From CAZVNZ01 sp964628515 (lineage in GTDB: Bacteria > Bacillota > Clostridia > Christensenellales > Christensenellaceae), in assembly GCA_964628515.1 (NCBI GenBank), contig CAZVNZ010000009.1, positions 1-64,000 on the forward strand: a DNA stretch of 64,000 nt, given 5' to 3'. Of the stretch, positions 44,060-52,967 are shown piece after piece (positions within the stretch are counted from its first letter, which is position 1; each line of letters starts with the position of its first letter). Made by a program: the position numbers and the translations under genes. The notes below the pieces were generated by a model. That model was not told the origin of the DNA. It saw nothing but the letters and a program-made list of their open reading frames with translations, and searched no databases.

Positions 44060-44782
44060 TTAAAAAGTGTCTCCGATTTCTTCGGGTAATTTTAGTGTGC
44101 CTTCCTGCTCTCTTTTACGTGCATCCTCCACTATTTGTGCGGTAACCGTGCATCCAAAGCGAGAGCCTCCGATGGCTTTAACCTTAAGTGCGCCGTCTAA
44201 AGTGCGTACACCCCCTGCCGCTTTTACCTGTATTTTATCCGAAACGGAGGCACGCATATTAATTAAATCTTTGGGTGTCGCACCGCTTGGGGCATAGCCT
44301 GTGGAGGTTTTTACAAAATCTGCCCCTGCACTTTCGCACAGTTTGCAAGCCTTTGTTATAAGCTCGGGTGTTAGGTATGCGTTTTCCAGTATTACTTTTA
44401 CAATAACACCGCTTTTGTGGGCTTCCTCGCATACCGCTTTAATGTCCTTTTCCACGTAGTCGTAATCTCCACCCAGCAATCTGCCTATGTTTAGCACCAT
44501 ATCAAGCTCCTTGCACCCCTGTGCAATGGCTTCTTTAGCCTCAAAAACCTTTACACTCGTTAAATTAGAGCCGTGGGGAAAGCCAATAACTGTGGTAGTA
44601 AGTACGTCTGTGCCTTCAAGACAGCTTTTTGCAAGCACAACATCGCAGGGCTTTACACATACCGTTGCCACATCGTATTTGGCGGCTACCGCACACCCGT
44701 CTTTAATATCTTGCGCCGTCATAATAGGGTTTAGTAGAGAATGGTCTATCATTTTTGCTATTTGTTTTGCTGTTACTTCCAT
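44060..44782 (-). CDS. deoC: deoxyribose-phosphate aldolase
   Basis: A 240-residue class I aldolase. The Schiff-base lysine is K158 in DFVKTSTGY; D94 (ELDMVLN) and K187 (VKAAGGVR) complete the known active site. DeoC cleaves 2-deoxyribose-5-phosphate to acetaldehyde and glyceraldehyde-3-phosphate. No other deoxynucleoside genes are near, so in this operon it may act on a related sugar phosphate. It is first in the gene run deoC, two TIM barrels, Gfo/Idh, Gld module, and has a consensus promoter overlapped by a repeated operator. Confidence 0.95.
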   Translation of the reverse strand: MEVTAKQIAKMIDHSLLNPIMTAQDIKDGCAVAAKYDVATVCVKPCDVVLAKSCLEGTDVLTTTVIGFPHGSNLTSVKVFEAKEAIAQGCKELDMVLNIGRLLGGDYDYVEKDIKAVCEEAHKSGVIVKVILENAYLTPELITKACKLCESAGADFVKTSTGYAPSGATPKDLINMRASVSDKIQVKAAGGVRTLDGALKVKAIGGSRFGCTVTAQIVEDARKREQEGTLKLPEEIGDTF

Positions 44783-44812
44783 AATATACTCCTTAAAAAT
44801 TTAGTTGTACGA

Positions 44813-44844
44813 ATTGTATCATACATTTGATGATTGTATCATAC
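44813..44844. promoter_or_regulatory. repeated operator at the deoC promoter (likely GntR site)
   Basis: Two direct copies of ATTGTATCATAC (44813-44824 and 44833-44844), 20 bases apart, each near-palindromic around GTATxATAC, the form bound by GntR/HutC regulators. The right copy covers the -10 box. The regulator at 44957-45727 is the natural candidate. Confidence 0.7.
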
Positions 44845-44866
44845 CACCAACTTTTATAAATGTAAA
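44838..44866 (-). promoter_or_regulatory. promoter of the deoC operon
   Basis: Minus strand: -35 TTTACA (44866-44861), 17-base spacer, -10 TATGAT (44843-44838), with the -10 inside an operator copy. Confidence 0.75.
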
Positions 44867-44956
44867 GAATTTATTACTGCATTTTTTAATATTTTTTGTT
44901 GATAGTAGCAGAATACTGCCGTTAATGTATTTATTGAAAAAATCATATGCGGATAT

Positions 44957-45727
44957 TTATTTTTTAACCGAAATACCTTCCTTAAACAAGTTAATTTCCA
45001 ATTTAGAATGTTGACCGCCCATAGTGGATACCGTGTACTCGAAAATGTCTCCCTCTTTGGTGTAAGATAAGCGTTGTATGCGAAAAGCCGGGGATTTTTC
45101 CGGGCATTTTAGCAGTCCTGCCTCCTTTTTGCCTACAATTACAGGCTCGTAGGTTTCGGTAGCCTCAAAAATATCTACATTATATTTATTTTGCAAAATT
45201 TCGTAAAGAGAACCTGTTTCTAAAATGCTTTTAGTTAAATCCGGGCAAATATACTCGGGTACTATTGAGCGCTCTATAAGCAAGGGTATTTCGTCCGCTA
45301 TTCGTATGCGGGTAAAATCAAATACCCCCTGCCCCTCTTTTATATCCATAATATTTACTAACTCTTGGGTAGCATATGTCTTGCTAAATTCTGTAACAAG
45401 GGAATGAGAGGAATACCCAAGCTCTTCCATCTGCCGTGTAAAACTGTATAAATTACATATATTTCTGCATATTTTAGGCTCTGCAACAAAGGTGCCCATG
45501 CCACGTCGTCTAAAAATATAACCGCTTTTTTCCAGCATACTAAGTGCCTGTCTAATGGTGGAACGGCTAATATTGTAGTGCTTGCAAAACTCCGCCTCCG
45601 AGGGCAAAAGCTCTCCTTGCCTAAGCACTCCGCTTTTTATTTGCATTAAAATAATTTCTTCTAACTGTTGGTATAGTGGCGCATTGTTATCCAAATCTAT
45701 TTTGCAAGCCCAGATGGTGTTGTTCAT
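44957..45727 (-). CDS. GntR-family regulator (HutC subfamily, UTRA domain)
   Basis: A 256-residue regulator. The N-terminal winged helix reads LYQQLEEIILMQIKSGVLRQG, LPSEAEFCKHYNISRSTIRQAL and SGYIFRRRGMGTFVA; the rest is a UTRA effector domain with RIRIADEIPLLIERS. The start is the ATG at 45727 with AGGAGAT upstream; a longer frame lacks support. It lies upstream of deoC in the same direction, separated by the deoC promoter, and probably represses deoC and the sugar importer. The effector is likely a phosphorylated sugar. Confidence 0.92.
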   Translation of the reverse strand: MNNTIWACKIDLDNNAPLYQQLEEIILMQIKSGVLRQGELLPSEAEFCKHYNISRSTIRQALSMLEKSGYIFRRRGMGTFVAEPKICRNICNLYSFTRQMEELGYSSHSLVTEFSKTYATQELVNIMDIKEGQGVFDFTRIRIADEIPLLIERSIVPEYICPDLTKSILETGSLYEILQNKYNVDIFEATETYEPVIVGKKEAGLLKCPEKSPAFRIQRLSYTKEGDIFEYTVSTMGGQHSKLEINLFKEGISVKK

Positions 45728-45811
45728 CCTTATCTCCTTAGGGTAAATTGGGGTTTGTGTTATGGATGTTTTTAATTTAAGTAAAAGCACCTGCCCCGAA
45801 ACTTTCCTTGG

Positions 45812-46027
45812 TTATTGCATAATTTCTTTAATATCGCCCTCTTTGTGTTTTGGAGAAATTACGGCAACAACAATATTACTGCCGTATTTTTCCATACGCA
45901 CATTTCCAAATAAGGTACTGTTTATGGGGGTAGTCAAGCTACCGCTACTTTCCTCGCAAATATGGGAATACCCCGAAATATTAAGGTGTTTTATGATTTT
46001 TTCGTGGGCATCCTTCTTAGAGTGCAT
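45812..46027 (-). CDS. small protein of unknown function, coupled to glycosyltransferase
   Basis: A 71-residue soluble protein (MHSKKDAHEKIIKHLNISG to IKEIMQ). Its ATG shares a base with the stop of the glycosyltransferase gene (TAATG), strong evidence that it is translated. It has no signal peptide, membrane span or motif I recognise. Confidence 0.6.
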   Translation of the reverse strand: MHSKKDAHEKIIKHLNISGYSHICEESSGSLTTPINSTLFGNVRMEKYGSNIVVAVISPKHKEGDIKEIMQ

Positions 46028-47097
46028 TATATCACCCTGCCTGCTCCGCTTTTAAGTGCGGATTCGTATTTTTCTGCGCATTTGTTTAGGTTAAATAACT
46101 CCTCCACGTCTTGACGTGCCGCATTGCCTACCTTTTGCAAAAAGTCTTTGTTGTTTGCAAATTCTTTAATGCATTCTATACAAGCATTTAGGTTATGCAC
46201 TTTTACGAGATACCCTGTTACTCCGTTTAAAATATACTCGCTTGCCCCAACGGTATCCGATGCCACTACCGGCACATTGCATGCCATAGCTTCAATAGCA
46301 CCCACCCCAAAGGCTTCTGTCGTGCTCATTTGTAGTAAAATATCCACGGAGTTTAAAAACTCCGGCATTTGTGAGTTTTTAACATACCCCAGCATTTCCA
46401 CTTTATCTTGCAAATTATGCTGAACGATTTTTTGCTCTATGTTGGATTTTATAAGTCCGCTGCCCGCTATTTTAAGTTTAACCGGTATGTTGGTTTCGCT
46501 AACTAATTTAGCAACCGCATCTATTGCAACGTCCACTCCGTTATGGTACTCAAGCGCCTTGTTTGTGCCTATAACAAACCCCTCTTTTGGCTCCTCTTTT
46601 TTGGAGAACAGCTCCATATCCACCCCAAAGGGTACAACAAAATACTGCTTTTCTTTGGAAAAGAAGGATTTCATACGTGTTACCATATTGGGGGAGGGGG
46701 CAATAATTCCGCTTGCCGCCTTCATTGCTTTTACAACATAGCTTTTTTTGCCAAAATCCACAGCGGCGTAAATGTCCGGCCCAAGCACGGTAAGTATAAG
46801 GTTTTTTGCCTTTGCGTTTGCCGCCAAAAAGCCGTACTCCGTAGCCTCTATGGCATTAACCGCATTAAACCCTCCTGCAATTAAAGCAGATTTTAATAAA
46901 GGAGCATTTTTCTTGTAACCGTTTTGTATTTGAGTAAAACGTAGGTATTCCACCTTTACGCTTGCATCTATTTCTGCATACTCGTCTTTATGGTCGGGCA
47001 TAGAAAACAGCACTACCGTATTGCCTCTTTTACTTAGTGTATTTACCCATTTAATTGTGTGCGGTGAACTCGCCGCAGCTATTACAGCAATTTTCAT
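46027..47097 (-). CDS. glycosyltransferase, family 4 (GT-B fold)
   Basis: A 356-residue GT4-type enzyme. The C-terminal half has the nucleotide-sugar site EAFGVGAIEAMACNVPVVAS and VGASEYILNGVTGYLV; the N-terminal half begins IAVIAAASSPHTIKWVN. It would transfer a sugar in envelope glycan or glycolipid synthesis; donor and acceptor are unknown. It lies downstream of secA after a 139-base gap. Confidence 0.9.
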   Translation of the reverse strand: MKIAVIAAASSPHTIKWVNTLSKRGNTVVLFSMPDHKDEYAEIDASVKVEYLRFTQIQNGYKKNAPLLKSALIAGGFNAVNAIEATEYGFLAANAKAKNLILTVLGPDIYAAVDFGKKSYVVKAMKAASGIIAPSPNMVTRMKSFFSKEKQYFVVPFGVDMELFSKKEEPKEGFVIGTNKALEYHNGVDVAIDAVAKLVSETNIPVKLKIAGSGLIKSNIEQKIVQHNLQDKVEMLGYVKNSQMPEFLNSVDILLQMSTTEAFGVGAIEAMACNVPVVASDTVGASEYILNGVTGYLVKVHNLNACIECIKEFANNKDFLQKVGNAARQDVEELFNLNKCAEKYESALKSGAGRVI

Positions 47098-47236
47098 TAT
47101 GGTATACTCCTTATATAAAATTTATTATTTCAGTAAATAATAGTAATTATCATTTACATTAATTAATTTGGTATAGCAACAGTTTTTTTAATTACAGTTA
47201 TTATATCATAGTGTAAGCTAAAAACACAAACTAAAA

Positions 47237-49954
47237 TTACTTACCGCAACAATTTTTGTATTTTTTACCGCTGCCACAGGGGCAAGGCTCGTTTCTGCCG
47301 GCGGTTTTCTCCACCCGTACAGGCACTTGCGCCTCTCCTGTGTTTTTGTTAGTTTTCATAGAGCGTTTTACACCTTGCTCGGACACTACCTCGTTGCCGT
47401 CTGCGTCTATATTTTCTTTAATACCGCTGACGGTTTTTTGCTCTACCCTGCTTTGAGTGCGGATATGATACAATATTTGCAAGGTTTCCTCGTGAATACT
47501 GTTTACCATCTCCTCAAACATCTCAAACCCTTCGGTGCGGTATTCGGTTATGGGGTTACGCTGACCTAACGCCCTAAGCCCTATGCCTCGCCTAAATTGG
47601 TCCATGTTGTCTATGTGGTCCATCCACTTATCATCAACGGCACGAAGAAGCACCATACGCTCCACATCTCGCATATTTATGCCTGCTTGCGCCATTTCTT
47701 CCTCTTTTGCCTTGTATAAATTTTGTGCGCACTCAAGAAGGTCTTTTTTAATTACCTTAATTTCCATATTTTCTTTATCGTGAGAGGAATACTCTTTTAG
47801 TCCGCCACCAAAAACCCTTTGCACGTAGGCGGATAAATCCTCCCAATCCCATTCTTCGCTGTATTTATCTTTAGGGCAGTAGGTTTGTACAATTTCGTCC
47901 ACACGGCTTTGTATAATTCCCTGAATTTCCTTAGAAACGTCGTCCCCCATTAGCACCTGTTTGCGTTGGGTGTATATGGTGGTACGCTGTTGATTCATAA
48001 CATCATCATACTCCAAAACGTGCTTTCTTTGCCCAAAATTGTTTGCCTCTATACGCTTTTGTGCGTTTTCTATTTGCTTGGAGAGCATGCCGTATTCTAA
48101 GGGTATATCCTCGTCCCCCGACAGTCTGTCCATAAGCATTTTAATACGTTCTCCACCAAACAGACGCATTAAATCGTCCTCAAGGGCAATGTAGAATTTA
48201 GAGCTTCCCGGGTCTCCCTGACGTCCGCTTCTGCCTCTAAGCTGGTTGTCTATACGTCTCGATTCGTGGCGTTGCGTACCTATTATATGCAAACCCCCTG
48301 CGGCTACAACCTCCTCGTGCTCTGCGTCCGTTACTACTTTGTGTTTTGCCAAAAGTTCCTCGTACATCTTTCTTGCGCTAAGCACCTCTTCATCCTTTGT
48401 GGCTGCGTGGCTTACCGCTTGCTCTATTAAGTCGTCGCTAATGCCGTTGCCCCGCATTTCGTTTCGTGCAAGATAGTCCGCATTACCTCCAAGAATAATA
48501 TCCGTACCTCTGCCTGCCATGTTGGTGGCTATTGTTACCGCATTTTTCTTGCCTGCCTGCGCAATTATTTGTGCCTCTCTCAAATGATTTTTTGCGTTTA
48601 GCACCTCGTGTTTAATGCCTTTGCGCAAAAGTAGAGCGGAGACATATTCGCTGTCTGCAACGGAGACTGTACCCACCAAAATTGGTTGCCCCGTTTTATG
48701 CACCTCTTCTATTTCTGTGGCAACCGCATTAAATTTGCCTTCTACGCTGGAGTATACCACATCGTTTAAATCTTTACGTATCATGGGGCGGTGGGGTGGG
48801 ATTTCCACAACTTCCAAGTTATAAATACCTTGAAACTCCGCTTCCTCCGTTTTTGCCGTACCCGTCATACCGCCGATTTTTTTATACATTCTAAAGTAGT
48901 TTTGAAAGGTTATGGTAGCAAGAGTTTTGCTTTCCCTCTCCACCGTTACACCCTCTTTAGCCTCAATAGCCTGATGCAGTCCGTCCGAATACCGTCTGCC
49001 CACCATAAGCCGTCCCGTAAACTCATCAACAATAACAACCTCGCCGTCCTGCACAACGTACTCTTTATCTCTTGAAAAAAGCCTGTTTGCCTTTAGTGCT
49101 TGATTTATATGATGAACAATCTCCGTATTTTCTATATCCGAAAGATTTTCCAAGCCGAAGTATTTTTCTGCGGTTTTTACACCTTCTTCCGTAAGGTTTA
49201 CAGACTTCATCTTTTCGTCCGTTTCAAAGTGGTCTTCCTCTTTTAGCCCTTTTACAAACTTGTTTGCCTTTACATATAAATCCGTGCCTTTATCTCCCTG
49301 ACCGGAAATAATAAGGGGGGTTCTTGCTTCGTCCACCAAAATGGAGTCCACCTCGTCCACAAGTGCGTAAAAGAGCTCTCTTTGGACTAAATCCTCCTTG
49401 CGCACCACCATATTATCCCTTAGGTAGTCAAACCCAAGCTCGTTGTTGGTGGAGTATATAATATCGCAATTATACGCCTTTTGCTTTTGGTCTTTATCCA
49501 TCTCCCTTGTAACCAAGCCTACGGAGTACCCAAGAAATCTAAACACCTTGCCCATCCACTCGCTGTCACGCTTTGCAAGATACTCGTTTACCGTTACTAT
49601 ATGCACCCCTTTTTTGGGAATTGCGTTTAGTACCGCAGGCAGGGTGGCAACCAAGGTTTTACCTTCCCCTGTTTTCATCTCGGCAATATTACCTTGATGC
49701 AGTACAATACCGCCTACCAGTTGGACGTAAAAGTGCCTCATACCAAGTACACGAGTGCTTGCCTCTCTTACTTGAGCAAACACCTCGGGCAGTAGTGCGT
49801 CTAAAGTTTCTCCCTCGTTAAACCTTTTTATGTATTCTTCCGTTTTGCCTATAAGCTCATCATCACTAAGGGAGGAAAAGGACTCGCTTAATGCTTCTAT
49901 TTTATCTGCTATTTTTTTAATGGGGCGCAACTGCCCACCGGAAAAAATTCCCAT
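47237..49954 (-). CDS. secA: preprotein translocase ATPase SecA
   Basis: A 905-residue SecA: Walker A MKTGEGKTL, DEVDSILVDEARTPLIISG, the helicase motif GRGTDIILGG and RGRSGRQGDPGSSKFYIALEDD are all present. The C-terminus ends in the SEC-C zinc motif (CPCGSGKKYKNCC) after a variable linker. It drives protein export through SecYEG at the membrane. The protein is full length and the only SecA in the window. Confidence 0.98.
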   Translation of the reverse strand: MGIFSGGQLRPIKKIADKIEALSESFSSLSDDELIGKTEEYIKRFNEGETLDALLPEVFAQVREASTRVLGMRHFYVQLVGGIVLHQGNIAEMKTGEGKTLVATLPAVLNAIPKKGVHIVTVNEYLAKRDSEWMGKVFRFLGYSVGLVTREMDKDQKQKAYNCDIIYSTNNELGFDYLRDNMVVRKEDLVQRELFYALVDEVDSILVDEARTPLIISGQGDKGTDLYVKANKFVKGLKEEDHFETDEKMKSVNLTEEGVKTAEKYFGLENLSDIENTEIVHHINQALKANRLFSRDKEYVVQDGEVVIVDEFTGRLMVGRRYSDGLHQAIEAKEGVTVERESKTLATITFQNYFRMYKKIGGMTGTAKTEEAEFQGIYNLEVVEIPPHRPMIRKDLNDVVYSSVEGKFNAVATEIEEVHKTGQPILVGTVSVADSEYVSALLLRKGIKHEVLNAKNHLREAQIIAQAGKKNAVTIATNMAGRGTDIILGGNADYLARNEMRGNGISDDLIEQAVSHAATKDEEVLSARKMYEELLAKHKVVTDAEHEEVVAAGGLHIIGTQRHESRRIDNQLRGRSGRQGDPGSSKFYIALEDDLMRLFGGERIKMLMDRLSGDEDIPLEYGMLSKQIENAQKRIEANNFGQRKHVLEYDDVMNQQRTTIYTQRKQVLMGDDVSKEIQGIIQSRVDEIVQTYCPKDKYSEEWDWEDLSAYVQRVFGGGLKEYSSHDKENMEIKVIKKDLLECAQNLYKAKEEEMAQAGINMRDVERMVLLRAVDDKWMDHIDNMDQFRRGIGLRALGQRNPITEYRTEGFEMFEEMVNSIHEETLQILYHIRTQSRVEQKTVSGIKENIDADGNEVVSEQGVKRSMKTNKNTGEAQVPVRVEKTAGRNEPCPCGSGKKYKNCCGK

Positions 49955-50160
49955 TTAATACCTGCTTTCATAATTATTTATGTAAAATTATAATATATAT
50001 ATGTAAATATATTTCAATTAATTAGTATATCAAATATGACTAACTTAGTAAAGAATATTCACAGAAGTTTGACAATTTTACTTAAAGTTGGCAATTTATG
50101 AAAACTGCAAAATATATTGCACATTGGTTATTTTTGTATCGTTTTTACCGTAAAATTATA

Positions 50161-50189
50161 TTGAAAACCATAGCAAACCTTTTTAAAAT
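50161..50189 (+). promoter_or_regulatory. promoter of the metallophosphoesterase gene
   Basis: Plus strand: -35 TTGAAA (50161-50166), 17-base spacer, -10 TAAAAT (50184-50189), giving a leader of about 33 bases. The 274-base gap to secA is otherwise AT-rich; a weaker TTGAAA/TATAAT pair with a 19-base spacer (50017-49987) may serve secA. Confidence 0.6.
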
Positions 50190-50228
50190 AGTGTATCATA
50201 TTTAGTAGTATCGGCTATGGGAAGTTAA

Positions 50229-51110
50229 ATGAACAACACATATTATTATTATAAAAACTCGCTGGAAAAGCGACGAAAAGCTAAAAAAATAGGGATAAGG
50301 TGTGCAATTATAGGGGTAATAATTGTATTTTTAATTCTAACCTTTAATACCGCCCTTCAAGTTACAACCTACGATATTTACACAAAAAAAGTTACAAGCC
50401 CTGTTAAAATTGCCTTGCTTACCGACTTGCACAGCGAGTATTACGGAGAGGAGCAACAGGATTTGGTTAGTGCCATAGACGCACAAAAGCCGGATATAGT
50501 TTTATATGGCGGAGATATAGCGGACGATAAACTCCCAAACGAAAACACCCAAATTTTACTGGAAGAAATAGGAGCAAAGTACCCAAGTTTTTACGTAACC
50601 GGCAACCACGAAATTTGGACAAAGCAACCCGTACGCATAAAAGAGATGTTTAAAAACAACGGAGTAACCGTACTTGACGGCAGATGCACCATGGTTACGG
50701 TAAACAAACAGCGTATAAACATTTGCGGAGTGGACGACCCGGAAATAGGCAAATACGATTTTGAAAGGCAGTTAGATGCCTGTGCGGATATATTGGACCC
50801 AAACATCTACACCCTACTGCTAACCCACAGACCGGAGTATAACAACGCCTACCTGCAAAAAGACTGGGATTTAATCCTAAGCGGACACACCCACGGCGGA
50901 CAATGGCGTATACCCTTTACAAACATTGGCGCTTTTGCGGACGGGCAGGGGTTTTTCCCCAAATATTCGGGGGGTATTTACGATTTTGAAAGCGAAAATA
51001 CTAAAATGATAGTGGGCAGAGGACTTGTAAAAACCACAAGGGGTATGCCACGAATTTTTAACAGACCGGAAGTTGTTATTGTAAATTTATTGCCGGAGAA
51101 GTTTGAGTAG
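50229..51110 (+). CDS. membrane-anchored metallophosphoesterase (YkuE/YaeI-like)
   Basis: A 293-residue protein with one N-terminal span (about 24-42) and a calcineurin-like phosphoesterase domain: LLTDLHSEYYG, YGGDIADD, VTGNHE, LLTHRPE and SGHTHGGQW supply the two-metal site. Relatives hydrolyse UDP-diacylglucosamine-like lipids or cell-wall phosphodiesters; the substrate is not known here. It is a single-gene unit ended by a perfect palindrome. Confidence 0.9.
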   Translation: MNNTYYYYKNSLEKRRKAKKIGIRCAIIGVIIVFLILTFNTALQVTTYDIYTKKVTSPVKIALLTDLHSEYYGEEQQDLVSAIDAQKPDIVLYGGDIADDKLPNENTQILLEEIGAKYPSFYVTGNHEIWTKQPVRIKEMFKNNGVTVLDGRCTMVTVNKQRINICGVDDPEIGKYDFERQLDACADILDPNIYTLLLTHRPEYNNAYLQKDWDLILSGHTHGGQWRIPFTNIGAFADGQGFFPKYSGGIYDFESENTKMIVGRGLVKTTRGMPRIFNRPEVVIVNLLPEKFE

Positions 51111-51193
51111 CTTTTTTTGTGGTTGGTTTGGTTTTGGAAGGATTGGGTTGTTGGTTTGTAAGTGTGGTTTAAAGATTTGATGGAGAATTATTT

Positions 51194-51233
51194 AATAGTG
51201 GGAATATTCTAATATTAGAATATTCCCACTATT
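51194..51233. terminator. bidirectional terminator, 40-bp perfect palindrome
   Basis: A perfect palindrome whose 20-base arms start AATAGTGGGAATATTC and meet at ATAT, placed between the convergent metallophosphoesterase and phosphohexomutase genes. It would fold into a long hairpin in either transcript. Confidence 0.8.
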
Positions 51234-51247
51234 TGTATACAGCGTTG

Positions 51248-52714
51248 TTAAATTGCTTTTTTTATAGCACTTAAATCCAACTTATCGTAATTTTTAATAA
51301 ACTCGTACAGTTTAATTGCAATTTGTTTTGCGCCACCCTCAATATCGCTTTCTATATTTACGGGGATTAGTGGGTCGTGCAAGGATAGGCGCACCAAAAA
51401 CCAACCTTTGTACTCGGGCAAAGAAACTCTTATGCCCTCGTGATTATCCTTTGCCGTTATAAAACCTTCCGTTTTTTGTGCATAGGCAAATAAATCTTCA
51501 ATTAGCTTTGTGCCGTAGCCTTTAAAATCCTCCTGCATAATGTTAAACCTGTATTCCACACTTTCTTTTGGTTGCTCTAAACTTGCTATTAAGGAGGAAA
51601 TATCCTTGCCCTCTTTGTTTAGCTTTGCAACCTCTATTAAAAGCCTTGTAACAAGATATGCGCCGTCATCAAGAAAATAATTTTCTTTAAGGGCGGCATG
51701 CCCTGAGGTTTCTATGGCAAGCTGGCAGTCCTTACCCTCTTTGTTTAGGCGGATTGCCTCGTTTATAACATTTTTGTACCCTCTTTTAAAACGGTGATGC
51801 ACCCCCCCTAACCCCTCTATAAACTTTGCAAGCCCGTCCGAGGTTATGGAGTCGGTAACTATTGCCGTGCCCGGAAACTCCCTTATAAGTATTGCGGAGA
51901 TTGCCGCTATAAGCTTATTTTTGTTAAGCTCGTTTCCCTTTTTATCTACCGCACCTGCTCTGTCCACATCTGTATCAAAAATAATGCCGAAATCTCCCTT
52001 GTTTTTAATTACCGCATCCACAATGCTGTGCATTGCAGTCTCGTCCTCGGGGTTTGGTATGTGGTTGGGGAAGTTGCCGTCAGGCTCTAAAAACTGACTG
52101 CCCGTAGTGTCCGCACCTAAGGGTTTTAGCACCTGCTCCACATAAAAGCCCCCTGCACCGTTGCCTGCGTCCACAATTATTTTAAGATTTTTAAGGGGTG
52201 TTTCCTCCCCTGTTTCCTTCCTTATTTTATCCGCAAGTTGTTTTGCGTAAATTGTCATAAAATCCGCTTTTTGTACTCCGCCACCGTCTTTTTCTTCCAT
52301 AGGGCTTTTTGCAAGCTCTATTAGCTTTGCAATATCGCCTTTTTCCAACCCACCTTTATTTGTGAAAAATTTAAGCCCGTTTCTGTTTTTTGGCAGATGG
52401 CTTGCGGTTATCATTATTGCGCCATCGCACATAAAGCCTTGGGTTACCGTTGTCATAAACATTGCGGGGGTGGATGCAAGTCCGCAGTCAAGTACCCTTG
52501 CTCCCATTTCTATAAAGCCGTCTATACAGCCCTTTTTTAACTCGTCTTTTGATAGACGAGAGTCTGTTCCTATTGCTATTTTGGGGTTTTCTTTGCCTAT
52601 CCACACAGCAAAGGCTTTGCATAGTAGGCTAACCGCCTCCGCAGTAAGATTTTTCCCTTCTCCAATGGCAATCCCTCTAATATCGCTACCGTTTTGCAAA
52701 ACTTCTAAATTCAT
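51248..52714 (-). CDS. phosphohexomutase (phosphomannomutase/phosphoglucomutase)
   Basis: A 488-residue alpha-D-phosphohexomutase. The phospho-serine is S105 in TASHLP; the metal loop is DTDVDRAG, the sugar-binding loop ETSGHAAL, and the phosphate-binding C-terminal region includes EGIRVSLPEYKG. It interconverts hexose-6- and hexose-1-phosphates and links sugar catabolism to envelope precursor synthesis. The precise sugar is not assignable. Confidence 0.9.
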   Translation of the reverse strand: MNLEVLQNGSDIRGIAIGEGKNLTAEAVSLLCKAFAVWIGKENPKIAIGTDSRLSKDELKKGCIDGFIEMGARVLDCGLASTPAMFMTTVTQGFMCDGAIMITASHLPKNRNGLKFFTNKGGLEKGDIAKLIELAKSPMEEKDGGGVQKADFMTIYAKQLADKIRKETGEETPLKNLKIIVDAGNGAGGFYVEQVLKPLGADTTGSQFLEPDGNFPNHIPNPEDETAMHSIVDAVIKNKGDFGIIFDTDVDRAGAVDKKGNELNKNKLIAAISAILIREFPGTAIVTDSITSDGLAKFIEGLGGVHHRFKRGYKNVINEAIRLNKEGKDCQLAIETSGHAALKENYFLDDGAYLVTRLLIEVAKLNKEGKDISSLIASLEQPKESVEYRFNIMQEDFKGYGTKLIEDLFAYAQKTEGFITAKDNHEGIRVSLPEYKGWFLVRLSLHDPLIPVNIESDIEGGAKQIAIKLYEFIKNYDKLDLSAIKKAI

Positions 52715-52967
52715 TATTTTATTACTCCTATAAACTATTAATATTCCTGTAATATTTAAAGTATTTTTAATAAAACAGTTGTAAATTTGTGCAACATATA
52801 TTATTATATACTATATATGCGTGTTTGACTATAACATTTTGGCAAAAGTTGTATAGCAATTTTGAGTGTTACATGCACATATGGATTTTAGCCCCACGAT
52901 GCTTTGCATCACAAGGATAAAAAGAATGCTATACATAATATTATTAGATATAAGCGAGGCTGTTTGA
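52715..52967. other. divergent promoter region between phosphohexomutase and mreB/mbl genes
   Basis: AT-rich, 253 bases. On the plus strand a TTGACT at 52827 with a TTGTAT 18 bases later is a possible mreB/mbl promoter. A small GATGC/GCATC hairpin lies near 52899-52911. No gene is seen. Confidence 0.35.
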
